The notes beneath the pieces are model-generated. The model was given only the letters and a program-made list of their open reading frames with translations. It was not told the origin of the DNA and searched no databases. DNA of 64,000 bases from Silene noctiflora. Its lineage: Eukaryota; Streptophyta; Magnoliopsida; Caryophyllales; Caryophyllaceae. The stretch lies in the NCBI GenBank assembly GCA_009801015.1, contig VHZZ01000598.1, positions 138,920 through 202,919 on the forward strand. Direction: 5' to 3'. Below are positions 36,390 to 46,181 of this stretch, piece after piece (positions within the stretch are counted from its first letter, which is position 1; each line of letters opens with the position of its first letter). A program made the position numbers and the translations under genes.

Positions 36390-37967
36390 TGAGACGGTCT
36401 TATAATAAAACCGATACGGAAAAGTGAGAAACCGTCTCTCCAAAATTTTATGTCGGAAGAAATAGAAGAGGGAGAAATAGATATTTGGAGATATGAAGCA
36501 GGTATTGGATACCTGGATATAAGAAATACCTGGATATATAAGAATAAACTGGTATTGCGAATTTTGACACGTATACACGTTTATTCCTTACCTAACATAT
36601 TATTTTCAAAAAAAAAAAAAAAAAAAAAAAAAATTGAGACGGATTGGAAAATTCGTGAATTAGAATGATAGTGTTCATACTCGAAAAAAAAAAAAAAAAC
36701 TTTATTGGAATTTTTGGTTAGAAAAGGGAAAAATATACGAGATATTTTTATAAAGAAAATGAAAATTGAGAAGATAGGAAAAATCGTGAATTTGAGTGAT
36801 ACTGTTTGTACTCGAAACTTTTATTGGATTTTTTTGGCTAGAAACAGGAAAAAATATACGAGTAATGTTTTTAGGTTTTACGGAACAATCTTCTTTGGGT
36901 TAAGTGATAGTGTTCATACTCGAAGCTTTATTGGATTTTTGGTTAGAAAAAGGAAAACATATAGGAGTAATGTTCTTAGGTTTTACGGAGCAATCTTTTT
37001 CGGATGATTGAAGACAATTTAACAATAAAACTTGAGAGATGATTTTTCAATAAGTTATTGAGAGATCGGTTTTTCGTATTATTTTATTTGTATTTCGTGA
37101 CCCTTTTGCTATTGATCGTGACATAGTAATTTCGTACTACTTACACTTACATAATAAATGTACCAATTTTATTTTTAATCATAATTTGTACATATTTTAT
37201 TACTTTTAGGACCATTTTTTAAAAAAATTGTAAAATAAATTCCTCTAAAATCTGATTTATTTCATCCGTAACTCAAAAATTAAACACGTGACCATTTATT
37301 TTAAACCTAAAAATTGGGCATTTTGGCCTCAGTCAATAGTTCTTTCTTATGGGTCACTTAATTATAGCAATTGATGACGGGCACGTACATAGTAAGTTAA
37401 TTATTGATGGTGGACTTTGTCGACAATGGTGGAGCTAGGGGTTTAGCAGGGACGCTCTTTCACTAAAGGACAAAATTTTCAAAGTTTTTAATTAAATTTT
37501 TTGAAATTTTTTCAAGTATATCTTATGTAATTAGTCGTTTGTCTTTTTAAATTTTCCCGCCCCTCATATGTTCAAATCTTGGTTCCGTCACTGTTGTGGT
37601 GTTGCAAGCTTGCAAGTAGTGGGACAGTGGGGGTGGTACTATGGTGCAGTGACTACGTTGTTCCTTTGCTAAGGTTATAGAATTTATAGGTGTGGGATGA
37701 TTAGATTGATGTTACTCATTTGTCCGGGAGTCGGAGACCATCAATTAGGGATATAGCTATTGGGCCGTACTAGACGACAGGCTGTGCTGGGCTGGACTCT
37801 GGAATTACTGGCCCAAGAACGTTCCAGTGAGTGGCGGGTCAAGACAGGTTGTGTTAGGCCTGCTTTAATTTTTTTCAATAAGTCTTGTTTCAGATGGTTT
37901 GAAATAAGACGGATAAAAATCTAAAATGTCATCATTTTTTAATAGAATGTATTATTTAATGACAAAA
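36390..37967. other. Gene-free AT-rich stretch
   Basis: It contains a long A run near 36608-36633 and three diverged tandem copies of a block with ATACTCGAA, TTTATTGGATTTTT and AATGTTTTTAGGTTTTACGG (about 36670-37000). I see no gene. Confidence 0.45.
36670..37005. repeat. Diverged tandem repeat of about 110-120 bases, three copies
   Basis: Copies begin near GTGTTCATACTCGAA, CTGTTTGTACTCGAA and GTGTTCATACTCGAA. Each is followed by TTTATTGGA and a GTTAGAAA(A/C)AGGAAAA-type block. An open frame at 36705-37007 is a by-product of the repeat. Confidence 0.7.
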
Positions 37968-38001
37968 CTAGTGTAAATCCCGTGCTACAGCACGGTCTTT
38001 T
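37968..38001 (-). mobile_element. Helitron 3' terminus (isolated end)
   Basis: Read on the minus strand, a hairpin CCGTGC-TGTA-GCACGG is followed by eight bases and CTAG, then T: the standard Helitron 3' end. No matching 5' TC end is found before the next Helitron, so only this end is called. Confidence 0.65.
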
Positions 38002-38242
38002 TTAGATTTGAATTTTAAAGAGACATTCTCATAAAATTATAAATATAAATTAATTGTACGTTTTTCTATAAAAATCAGTTGAAAAAGGATCATAAGGGAA
38101 GATAAAACCTAGAAGTAGCTAGTGCAAGAAAGAACGACATTTCTTGAAAATTTTGGAGCCTTGGAGTCATATTAAATTATGGGGAGAATATTGAAATATT
38201 TTATAAATCATTGTTTTATTTTCAATTATATTTATCAAACTA

Positions 38243-38882
38243 CTAGTATAAATCTCGCGCAATGAATGCGCGGTATTTATAGAGTTTTATTTTTGTATTA
38301 GTTATTCATGCTAAATTAACATCTCATTATTTTTTTATATTTCACGTCATTATATTTTGATATGAGAAAAAAAATTGAACTGTAAAATCAATCAAGAAAA
38401 TTGAGTAATATCGTGAATTTATATATTAATTATTTTTTTAATTACAAAACTAATAATTTAATTTTATAAACTTCTTAACTTGTTTTAATGATTTTTTCTT
38501 TTCACGATCTAACAATCTCAGTTTTTATTGTTGTTTTATAGAGAGTAAGTAACATGCCTCAAATCATTCTCTACAAAGTTTACCAATTTGTATTTAAACT
38601 TGTATTTTATTTTAATTAAAAACTGTTTTAACTTGATGAAAAGTTATATTTTAATGAAAAATTAATAGTCTAATATTCATTTTTGTTTTCTTATTTAAGT
38701 AAATAAAGTTTGGATGAGTGAAAATTTTTCCTTATTTAAGTAAATGGAATTTTAAGGGAAACCTTTTAAAATTCCGTATATATTGTAAAGAATATGACTA
38801 AAAATAGATAGTAGAATGTGTATTTGGCGCAAAACTTGGGCGGAAAAATTTTAGTTTTGTTAATCTTTTAGTATATAGGGGA
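38243..38882 (-). mobile_element. Short non-autonomous Helitron
   Basis: On the minus strand it starts TCCCCTATATACTAAAAG at 38882 and ends CTAG at 38243 after a hairpin of CGCGCATTCATTGCGCG type. It is inserted between A and T, as Helitrons require. About 640 bases, non-coding. It is a diverged member of the family at 39214 and 48567. Confidence 0.85.
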
Positions 38883-39213
38883 TTATTTTATTGAAATATT
38901 CTATAAATTATGTCAGTAAATCATTTGAGTGAAGTTAATTCCAATTAGTGAGAATATTACCAAGAACATAAAAGATTTGATTGCGACTCCCTCAATATAA
39001 AATATTACCAAGAATATAAAATATTACCAAGAATATAAAAGATTTGATTGCAATACCTACTTAATAATAGGTCCCTCAATTTCCGAGAATATTATTTGAG
39101 CTGTAGAATAGAATCAAAAGAATATATCGAGAAATATTCAGTGCATTTTGCTTAGTTGAGCGTGAATAATTGAGCGGGAATATGATAGGAGTGTTAATCT
39201 TTTACTCTAAAAA

Positions 39214-39903
39214 CTAGTTTAGATCCCGCGCAATAAATGCGCGGTTTTTATAGAGTTTTTATTTTTGTATTGCTTTATTATAAATTAACACTTTAATAAT
39301 TTTTCATATTTCACGTCATTATATTTTGATATGAGAAAAAAAATTGATTTGCAAAATTATTCAAGAAAACTGAGTAAACAGTAAAAAAATAGTGGTAGCT
39401 CATTAATTATTCATTTTCTCGCTATTGTATTTTGCTTCGAGAAAAAAAAAAATTAAAACTAAAAATTAATCCAGGAGAATTGAGTAATGTGCTGAAATGA
39501 GTTTTTTAAAAAGTATTTTTTATACCACAAAACTAACGATTCCAATTTTATAAATTCTCTCAACTTTTTTGTCATGAAAGTAATCAAAACGATTTATAGT
39601 TTTGTACATAGTATGAATCAAGTCATTCTTAAATAATAGCATCAATAAAAATTTAATAGTTTNTAGTTTTATATTATTTATTTATATTTTTATTAAAATA
39701 TTATAGTTTAGTGTTTAATGAAAATTATATAATTTAATCTAAAGATTAATTTTGATGAAAAAAATTGTATGATAAAATATATTATAATTATTAATTTTCT
39801 TATTTAGTAAAAACAATTAAATTATCAATAGTTTCCTTATTTAAAAAGATGTTTTTTGGAGGAAAAATTTGTGAATTCACCTATTCTTTTAGTATATAAG
39901 GGA
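39214..39903 (-). mobile_element. Short non-autonomous Helitron
   Basis: On the minus strand it starts TCCCTTATATACTAAAAGAA at 39903 and ends CTAG at 39214 after the hairpin CCGCGC-ATTTATT-GCGCGG. The host bases are A and T. Length is about 690 bases, including an 'n' at 39663. It is close to identical in opposite orientation to the copy in the transporter intron at 48567-49261. Confidence 0.9.
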
Positions 39904-40169
39904 TTCTCACTTTTTACCCTGAAAATTATGGTAACATTTTATAAAAAAATAGTAATATTTTATCGTAAAATGACTACATCTAATCCGTCTTATTTCGGAC
40001 AGAAAATAGCCCGTCTGAAATAAACATTTGCGAATTTTTTTAGTGATGGAGTGGGTCGGACCAAGGGAAAGTTGGCACTACCCCGGACTGGTTATCAATG
40101 TTTCATGTTATATCGTTCACTCTAATCAATTGAGTAACATAAGTCTCTTATAATTCAAAGCGTCTTGCT

Positions 40170-40330
40170 TGTGACGGAAACTATCCGTCACAAACTAAAG
40201 ACGGATATTAGTCTCTCACAATAAAGCAAGTGGGATGAAATTGAGCATCACATGGATAATGCAACTTGCATATTGTGAGAGAGACACTATCCGTCTTCAG
40301 CTTGTGACGGATAGTGCCCGTCTTCAATGA
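40170..40330. mobile_element. Foldback MITE of the GACGGATAGT family
   Basis: The left arm has GTGACGGAAACTATCCGTCA and the right arm has ACTATCCGTC, CTTGTGACGGATAGTG and CCGTCTTC. Inner CAAGTGGG/CAACTTGCATATTGTGAGAG segments match the copy at 5948. Confidence 0.75.
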
Positions 40331-40617
40331 GAATTTGTGCTTATAATTAGATATTGTCTTTATTATCTATACGATTAGTGATCTTGCATTCCTTTACAAA
40401 CGCGATTTGCGATTTTCTTATTGATTAAGTAAACAATGAAATAAAATGTTAAATTATTATATTATAATTTTTAAATGCAAAAAATAGTCATAAACTTTTT
40501 CTTAAACATTGTGACTAGGACAAAAAGCCAAAACCACACAAGTAGAAAATGTGAAATTACATAATTTGTCAAAGTTGTTGCATGCACAACATAAAGTCTA
40601 CCTGATATATATATATA

Positions 40618-40875
40618 CTCCCTCCATTCAACTCCACAACGTCACTATCTATTTTGCACACTATTCACAAGCGTGTGTTCAACTTCAATTTTCTCTCAAT
40701 ACGTAAATGACATTATATTCATGTGAGATCTTGTTTGATTCGTTTTTACGAGTATATTATAAATATCTAACTTTTATAATTTTTGCTAATACGTAGCTAA
40801 CGATATTTACCGCGTAAAACACGTCTTGTCAAACGTGTAAAAAGAAAGTGGCCTTGTGGAGTTGAATGGAGGGAG
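40618..40875. mobile_element. Stowaway-type MITE
   Basis: A 258-base element with perfect 22-base inverted ends beginning CTCCCTCCATTCAACTCCAC, flanked by TA on both sides. It is non-coding. The perfect ends suggest fairly recent movement. Confidence 0.92.
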
Positions 40876-41531
40876 TATATACTTACAGAGGAAAGAAAGA
40901 AGTTTACATTTCTTACAAACTTTGACTTTTAAAGGCTTACATACATACTTGATTGGGACATTCATTTATGGTGACACTATTTCGTTACAGGTTTGCGACT
41001 TTTTACAAAGAGCAAGTCGGAGTGCAAGTTGAAAGGAGGGTGTGAGAAGTCACAGCGACGGTCTGCTTACATACATGCTATATAAAAGTAGTTTATATGG
41101 TAAATTAGAAAAAAATCGAAACTTTTATCCTTTAGCGGGACGAACGTTCTACTAGCCCTTCCGTAGCTCCACCCTTACCTTTATTATTTTATCCTTAATC
41201 TTACACCGAATGGAAGAAAGATACAGGTAAAAAAATGTCACTCGAATCTCAATACTTGACAAAACACAAATTCTCATGTAAGACATTTTTCAAAATACCT
41301 GATTAAACAACTAATTTAGTTCAGAAAAAGGCGAAATATCTTTCAAGTACACGGTTTACCGTTATAATAACCAGACTATTTTATTTTATTTAAAAAGCTG
41401 TTATTTTAATTGAAAAAAAAAAAACCTAAAAATAATGCGAAAAAACAAAACGTAAATAATAATATATAATTTAAATAGATAAATAAATCTTCTTATGAAT
41501 GAAACCAAATTAAATTAAATTAAACTTAAAA

Positions 41532-42137
41532 TTATTTAAACTTAGGAGTACAATGGGATTCAAAACTAGTCCCATCTCTATGAAATTGTAATTCACAAAA
41601 TAAATTACACAAGAATCTAACAGATTTTAACGGTCCAACTCTCCATCTTGCTCTTGCCCGACCCAACAAATGAAATACAATTCTATCCTCATTATATGAT
41701 CTTGATACCATTGACTCTTGTTCCGGATCCAATGGTATCGAACTTGATTTTGCAATAAATTGGAATAAAACCGACCCATTTTTACCTACCTCAAAAGGCC
41801 AATTCTTAAGGGTATCAATTTTAATCCCGTGGAAACTGAGGTCGTAGTTGAAATCAGAAAAGCTAGCTTGAGCCTCCTGGTTATCATTCTCGGCCCTCAT
41901 CCAAAGGGTAATTTGGATATTTAATAACCCGGCTTGACTCGTGTCAAAGTTGTCTAGATGTGCATTTGTGACAATTATATATGGCACCCTTGGCTTAATA
42001 ACAAGATACCCTATAAAAATTACCATACCGGTAATAATAACAATTATGGTTAAAAATGTGCATACTATGGCTACACACCATATTAACGGGTGCGTCCGGC
42101 GTTGCCCGTGGTGTCCGCGGCCAATCACCGTTGGCAT
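41532..42137 (-). CDS. LEA_2 / NDR1-HIN1-like (NHL) membrane protein
   Basis: A single exon encodes 201 residues. A short basic N-terminus (HPLIW motif at residues 16-20) is followed by one strong membrane segment at about residues 18-46. A beta-rich LEA_2 domain follows, running from residue 50 (KPRVPYIIV, a DNFDTSQAGLLNIQITL strand region) to the end. Proteins of this family sit in the plasma membrane with the domain outside and are linked to defence or stress. The length is normal for NHL proteins, which are often intronless. No exact orthologue is assigned. Confidence 0.9.
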   Translation of the reverse strand: MPTVIGRGHHGQRRTHPLIWCVAIVCTFLTIIVIITGMVIFIGYLVIKPRVPYIIVTNAHLDNFDTSQAGLLNIQITLWMRAENDNQEAQASFSDFNYDLSFHGIKIDTLKNWPFEVGKNGSVLFQFIAKSSSIPLDPEQESMVSRSYNEDRIVFHLLGRARARWRVGPLKSVRFLCNLFCELQFHRDGTSFESHCTPKFK

Positions 42138-42440
42138 TAACGAAGATTAATGATGAAATTAACGAAGATATTAATGGGATTAATATAACAATAACATTCG
42201 GCATTAAGCCAATGTTATTAAATTTTAAATAAATTTACGTCTTTTTTATTTTGGGAATTCAAGGTTCGGAATTAGAATGTGGGGTGCTTTTATTTGTTGG
42301 GATAGTGAGGAAATCATGTGTTGGAAGTTTAAGGTTCTTCATCTTCATTTTGAGGGAAGGTTTTGGTATCTTCTTTACTTAGAGGTAAAGCTAATTGTAC
42401 CAAGAATATGAAGAATTTGGGATTATATAATATAATAATA

Positions 42441-42615
42441 CTCTCCGTCTCTCTCACTCATCAGATTCTTTACATTTTTTTTTTTTTGGTGATAGGTTTC
42501 AACTGATTTTTTACGTTTATAATAGAACGTAAGTATCTTTAAAAGTCATATGTATGTGAGGTCGTAAAAGTGTGTATCAGAAGTAAATGTAAAGAATTTG
42601 ATGAATGAGACGGAG
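42441..42615. mobile_element. Stowaway-like MITE
   Basis: About 175 bases long, starting CTCTCCGTCTCTCTCACTCA and ending GATGAATGAGACGGAG, with an inner TTCTTTACAT/ATGTAAAGAA pair. TA flanks both sides. The left end carries a few extra bases relative to the right. Confidence 0.75.
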
Positions 42616-43054
42616 TATGATGTATGTTATGGGAACTTTAATGTGTACTTTAGAGTACTATTGTTTTGAAAACAAAGAACAAAAGTATACTACACTTCAT
42701 CTACAAAATATATGATGCCTTTGCCTTTCTCTTTTGTGCTTCTGTTGATCTTAAAGGGTTATTCAGGTTGTTTTGTTAAGCATAAGATTGTTTGTAAGCA
42801 TAGTCGACTGGCGCGGGATGTGGAGTCAGTCTTGTATAAGACGATTTTACACTAATATAATTGAAAAATGGATCATAAATTTGTTTAAAACCGCCTTATA
42901 TAAGTATTTGTCGGAAGGTGTAGTTTCTAAGTTTCTATGCAACCAAAAAAATATTTCAGTCATCTGGTTTTCTTTTTCTCGAATTATCGGTATAAGTCAT
43001 AAAAGGAGGGAGTAGTGGTTCGCTGCTTATAGGTAGGCTGTGGGGGGGGTGCAG

Positions 43055-43144
43055 TATCCAGTCCGGACCGGGAAAATGGACCAGACTGGAATCGAGCATT
43101 ATCCAGTCCAAACCGGGAAAATGGACCAGACCGGAATCAAGCGG
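43055..43144. repeat. Tandem repeat, 2 x 45 bases
   Basis: The unit starting TATCCAGTCC(G/A)(G/A)ACCGGGAA and continuing ATGGACCAGAC(T/C)GGAATC occurs twice with a few changes. It is GC-richer than its surroundings and contains partial inverted CCAGTC/GACTGG motifs. Confidence 0.85.
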
Positions 43145-43782
43145 AAAGATGGTGTTCAAGAATCAGACAAAGACAATTGCAGAAAATAATTTTCAGTTTC
43201 AGTTTGAAGCTAATGACTACAACACTGGTTCATAATAACGGGATTAAACTCGGACCGTTGTGGACAGAATTATCAAGGTTTCAGCACATTTTGAACCAGT
43301 GCTGGTCACATTTTTGTCATAACCAAGATCAAATTAATACAAGCAATTCGGTAATCATAACATAAAAACAATATTTAAGACTGAAAATCTTATACTCCTA
43401 CAATATAAGTTCCAGTCGACACAGTCACTTCCACATCAGTTCAGTAATTCAATGTCGGAATACATGGGAAGATGGGGCCTCCAGTTTTGTTCCAACCAAA
43501 CAAAACCCGCTTGACCATTTTGACAGGTCTAACGAGGGTGGTACAGCTACATACTAGTGTATAACCATGCTAAGGCTCTTGACCGTGAAGAAATTCGAGA
43601 TGCGGGAAGAGGTGGTGACTGGCGAATAAGTTATACCACATCTTAGGCAACTGTTTTATGCTAAAAGCATTACCATTATAGCACCAGTTACTTCAAGTAG
43701 AGAGAAAGAAAAACTACCTAAAGGCTATCCAGAAAAGTAAAAGAGGATAAAAGGGAAGGGCGGTAAAAAGAGCATGGAATGA

Positions 43783-45291
43783 TCATCGCAAAGTGCGTGA
43801 TTTCCACCTCCTCTCGAGATTGTCATATACATCTCTAGCACTCCGGCCTTCTTTATAAAATGCCTTCTGCAATTTTTCCATGGTGTCTACCTGAATGATA
43901 ATTCTCTGGTCGAGCATATCATAGGCAATTCTTTTGAGTTCCGTGAAACGGCCTATCTTGCACAGTGCCACCAGCAGGACATTAGCAGTATCATCTATTG
44001 ACGGGGCTTTGTTTTCTAGCAAATAATTCCAAATCTCGATTCCTGTCTCAGGATCATCTTGGTCAAACAACATATCAACAGCGGCAGTACAATTACGAGG
44101 TGTAGGAAGGCACTCGTTTTTTATCATTTCCCTGAAAAAGCTTGCTACTTCACGGCGCTTCTTGTTGCTTATTAAGCATTCAAATATTGTGTTATAGGTT
44201 AGGGAGTCGGGAAACACTCCATATATTGGCATATCATCGAGGAACCGAAAGGCATTGTCAATATCATTGTTATTGCAAAACAAACCGATCATTGCATTGA
44301 ACGTGATCAAATTGGGCAATATATCACTCCCCACCATTGTATCCCACAACGGAACAACATGAACAGAATCATTTTGCTTAACGAGAATATCTAGAGCATT
44401 AGAAAAAAATGTCAAACCCGGCAAACATCCTTTCCCCTTCATGACATGGAGAAATTTGACAGCTTCATCGACCTGAGATTTGCTTAATAGTGTGTTCAGG
44501 AAAGCAGTATAAGCTGCCATATTCTTCACATCCCACCCCACACGGACCACCATCTCGCCAAACGTTGTCTTAGCCTTGGCAGCATTCCCTTGCTTCTCCC
44601 AACCCTCTAACAAAATCGCAAAGGTATCTCCATCAGGTGGAATCTTACCCTTGATTTTGTCGAAAAATTTGTACGCCATTTGAGTTTGATTGTTCTGCAT
44701 ACAAATGGCACTCAACAAGGAGTTCAGCGCAACCACATCAGGTTCAACCCCATACTTATCCATCACATCAAACGTCATCATAGCATCGTCAAATTTTTTC
44801 ACCTCACAGTAACTCCCAAACACAGACACAAATGTAGCAAGTGAAAGCAACCCTTCTTCCTTCATTGTCCGAATAGCCCCCCACATTTTGTCAAACAATT
44901 GATTCTTACCAAGCAAATCAACCATCAAATTCCAGGCATAAGCCGAGGGTTTATGCGAAAACCCAGCCCATCGAAAAAATCCAACAGCACCATCAGGACT
45001 ATTATAAGAGAGCTTAAGGACCTCCTCTACAAGCTCCACGCTCGGCGTAATGCCACTATCATTTAGGGCAGAATCAATGTCTGGATTTGGGGTCCTAGAA
45101 ACAATTTCACACAAAATTCTTGTTCTTGGTGTTACATACACAGCATCAAGGTAAGTAGGAAACTTTTTTCCTAGATCATTAGGGGTTCTGCTTTTGGGGT
45201 TTTGTGATTTTGACAAAGTTGGGACAATTCTAGGTGGATAATTTCCTCCAGTACCCTCATCCATGGCAATAAAACTAGGGTTTGTACTCAA
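43783..45291 (-). CDS. P-class pentatricopeptide repeat (PPR) protein
   Basis: A single exon encodes 502 residues. After about 85 residues of low-complexity and leader sequence there is a run of roughly nine to ten 35-residue helical repeats. They are recognisable from phrases such as AWNLMVDLLGKNQLFDKMW, VVALNSLLSAICMQN, DTFAILLEGWEKQGNAAKA, ITFNAMIGLFCNNNDIDNA and LTYNTIFECLISN. There is no E, DYW or SMR extension, so it is a plain P-type protein. Such proteins bind organelle RNA to stabilise, splice or translate it. The N-terminus is a weak targeting peptide, probably mitochondrial. Met10 is a second in-frame start. It is divergent from the transporter gene, 890 bases start to start. Confidence 0.92.
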   Translation of the reverse strand: MSTNPSFIAMDEGTGGNYPPRIVPTLSKSQNPKSRTPNDLGKKFPTYLDAVYVTPRTRILCEIVSRTPNPDIDSALNDSGITPSVELVEEVLKLSYNSPDGAVGFFRWAGFSHKPSAYAWNLMVDLLGKNQLFDKMWGAIRTMKEEGLLSLATFVSVFGSYCEVKKFDDAMMTFDVMDKYGVEPDVVALNSLLSAICMQNNQTQMAYKFFDKIKGKIPPDGDTFAILLEGWEKQGNAAKAKTTFGEMVVRVGWDVKNMAAYTAFLNTLLSKSQVDEAVKFLHVMKGKGCLPGLTFFSNALDILVKQNDSVHVVPLWDTMVGSDILPNLITFNAMIGLFCNNNDIDNAFRFLDDMPIYGVFPDSLTYNTIFECLISNKKRREVASFFREMIKNECLPTPRNCTAAVDMLFDQDDPETGIEIWNYLLENKAPSIDDTANVLLVALCKIGRFTELKRIAYDMLDQRIIIQVDTMEKLQKAFYKEGRSARDVYDNLERRWKSRTLR

Positions 45292-45560
45292 AGATCAAAA
45301 CTTTATGCAATTGGATAGTAAAAAAAGCACAAATCTAACAAATAGACCATAAATGATCTAAAAGAGTCAATTCTAGGTTGGTAATTTCCACAAGAACCCT
45401 AATCAATGCAACAAAATTAGGGTTTTTGATTCAAAGATCAAAACTTTATGTAATTGGGAATTGCAAATTGCAATTATGCCCAAAATCTAACCTTCATCAA
45501 TGTCAACAAAATTAGGGTTTTTAATCAAAGATCAAAACTTTATCTAGTTGGGTAGTAAAA
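45270..45560. repeat. Leader repeat of the PPR gene, three diverged copies
   Basis: The block AA(A/C)TAGGGTTTGT/TTTTGA followed by TCAAAGATCAAAACTTTAT and AGT/AATTGGG occurs at about 45275, 45415 and 45505. The first copy includes the start codon region of the PPR gene. The other two lie upstream and lack the corresponding Met10 codon. Confidence 0.75.
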
Positions 45561-46057
45561 AAAGCACAAATTTAACAAATAAAGATCATAAAAGATGGAT
45601 TGCAATTATGCCCACAATCTAGAAGAGACAATCAATTGGTAGAGGGTAAAAAAGAAGAAGAGTAAGAGGAGGTAGATAAACCTTTGATGTTGTATCAAAT
45701 TAGCAATCTTGGAAAAAAAAAATGAACAGTGTGTTCATGTAATTGTGTTATGTCTTTGTTATACTAGTAGTTTGTAGAAGCCGAAGAATGGTCTCTTAAT
45801 AACTTAGGAAGAGATCGTCTCTCCTAAATTTTCGAGTTTGCAGAACAGATGGTTAAGTAATGAACTGATCTGTAGTTTCTGCTGGTGTCCACTGTCCAGG
45901 TTAATGAAATGCTCACCTGAACGATCTAACGGACATACCAAACTCGAAAAAAGTCGGAAAATTATTCAATTATTCTACCCTTTTGAAAGGAATCATTTAA
46001 TTGGAGTAAATCCAAATTATAATAGTACAAGTAGAAGATAAAATGTGATTATTATTC

Positions 46058-46065
46058 TATATATA
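46058..46065 (+). promoter_or_regulatory. Candidate TATA box of the transporter gene
   Basis: TATATATA lies about 117 bases before the ATG at 46182, within the divergent promoter region shared with the PPR gene. Position and sequence are the only evidence. Confidence 0.4.
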
Positions 46066-46181
46066 CTTTTTATTTATAATTATTTTTATACTTAATGGGT
46101 AGCACAACACTTAATTCAAATCCCACTAATCTCTTCTAAATTATTCAATTCTCAATTAGCAAAAAAAAAAAAAAATAAACA

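Larger units (their letters stand above)
42138..43782. other. Intergenic region between the LEA_2 and PPR genes
   Basis: It holds a Stowaway-like element (42441-42615), a 2 x 45 base tandem repeat near 43055 and the 3' flank of the PPR gene. No gene is seen. Confidence 0.5.

Noticed and set aside
36168-36578. Minus-strand open frame of 136 codons
   Set aside because: Half of it translates repeat sequence and the rest is the GC-rich island. No recognised domain, and no sound start near the island.
36705-37007. Plus-strand open frame of 100 codons
   Set aside because: It translates a three-copy diverged tandem repeat, which explains the open frame.
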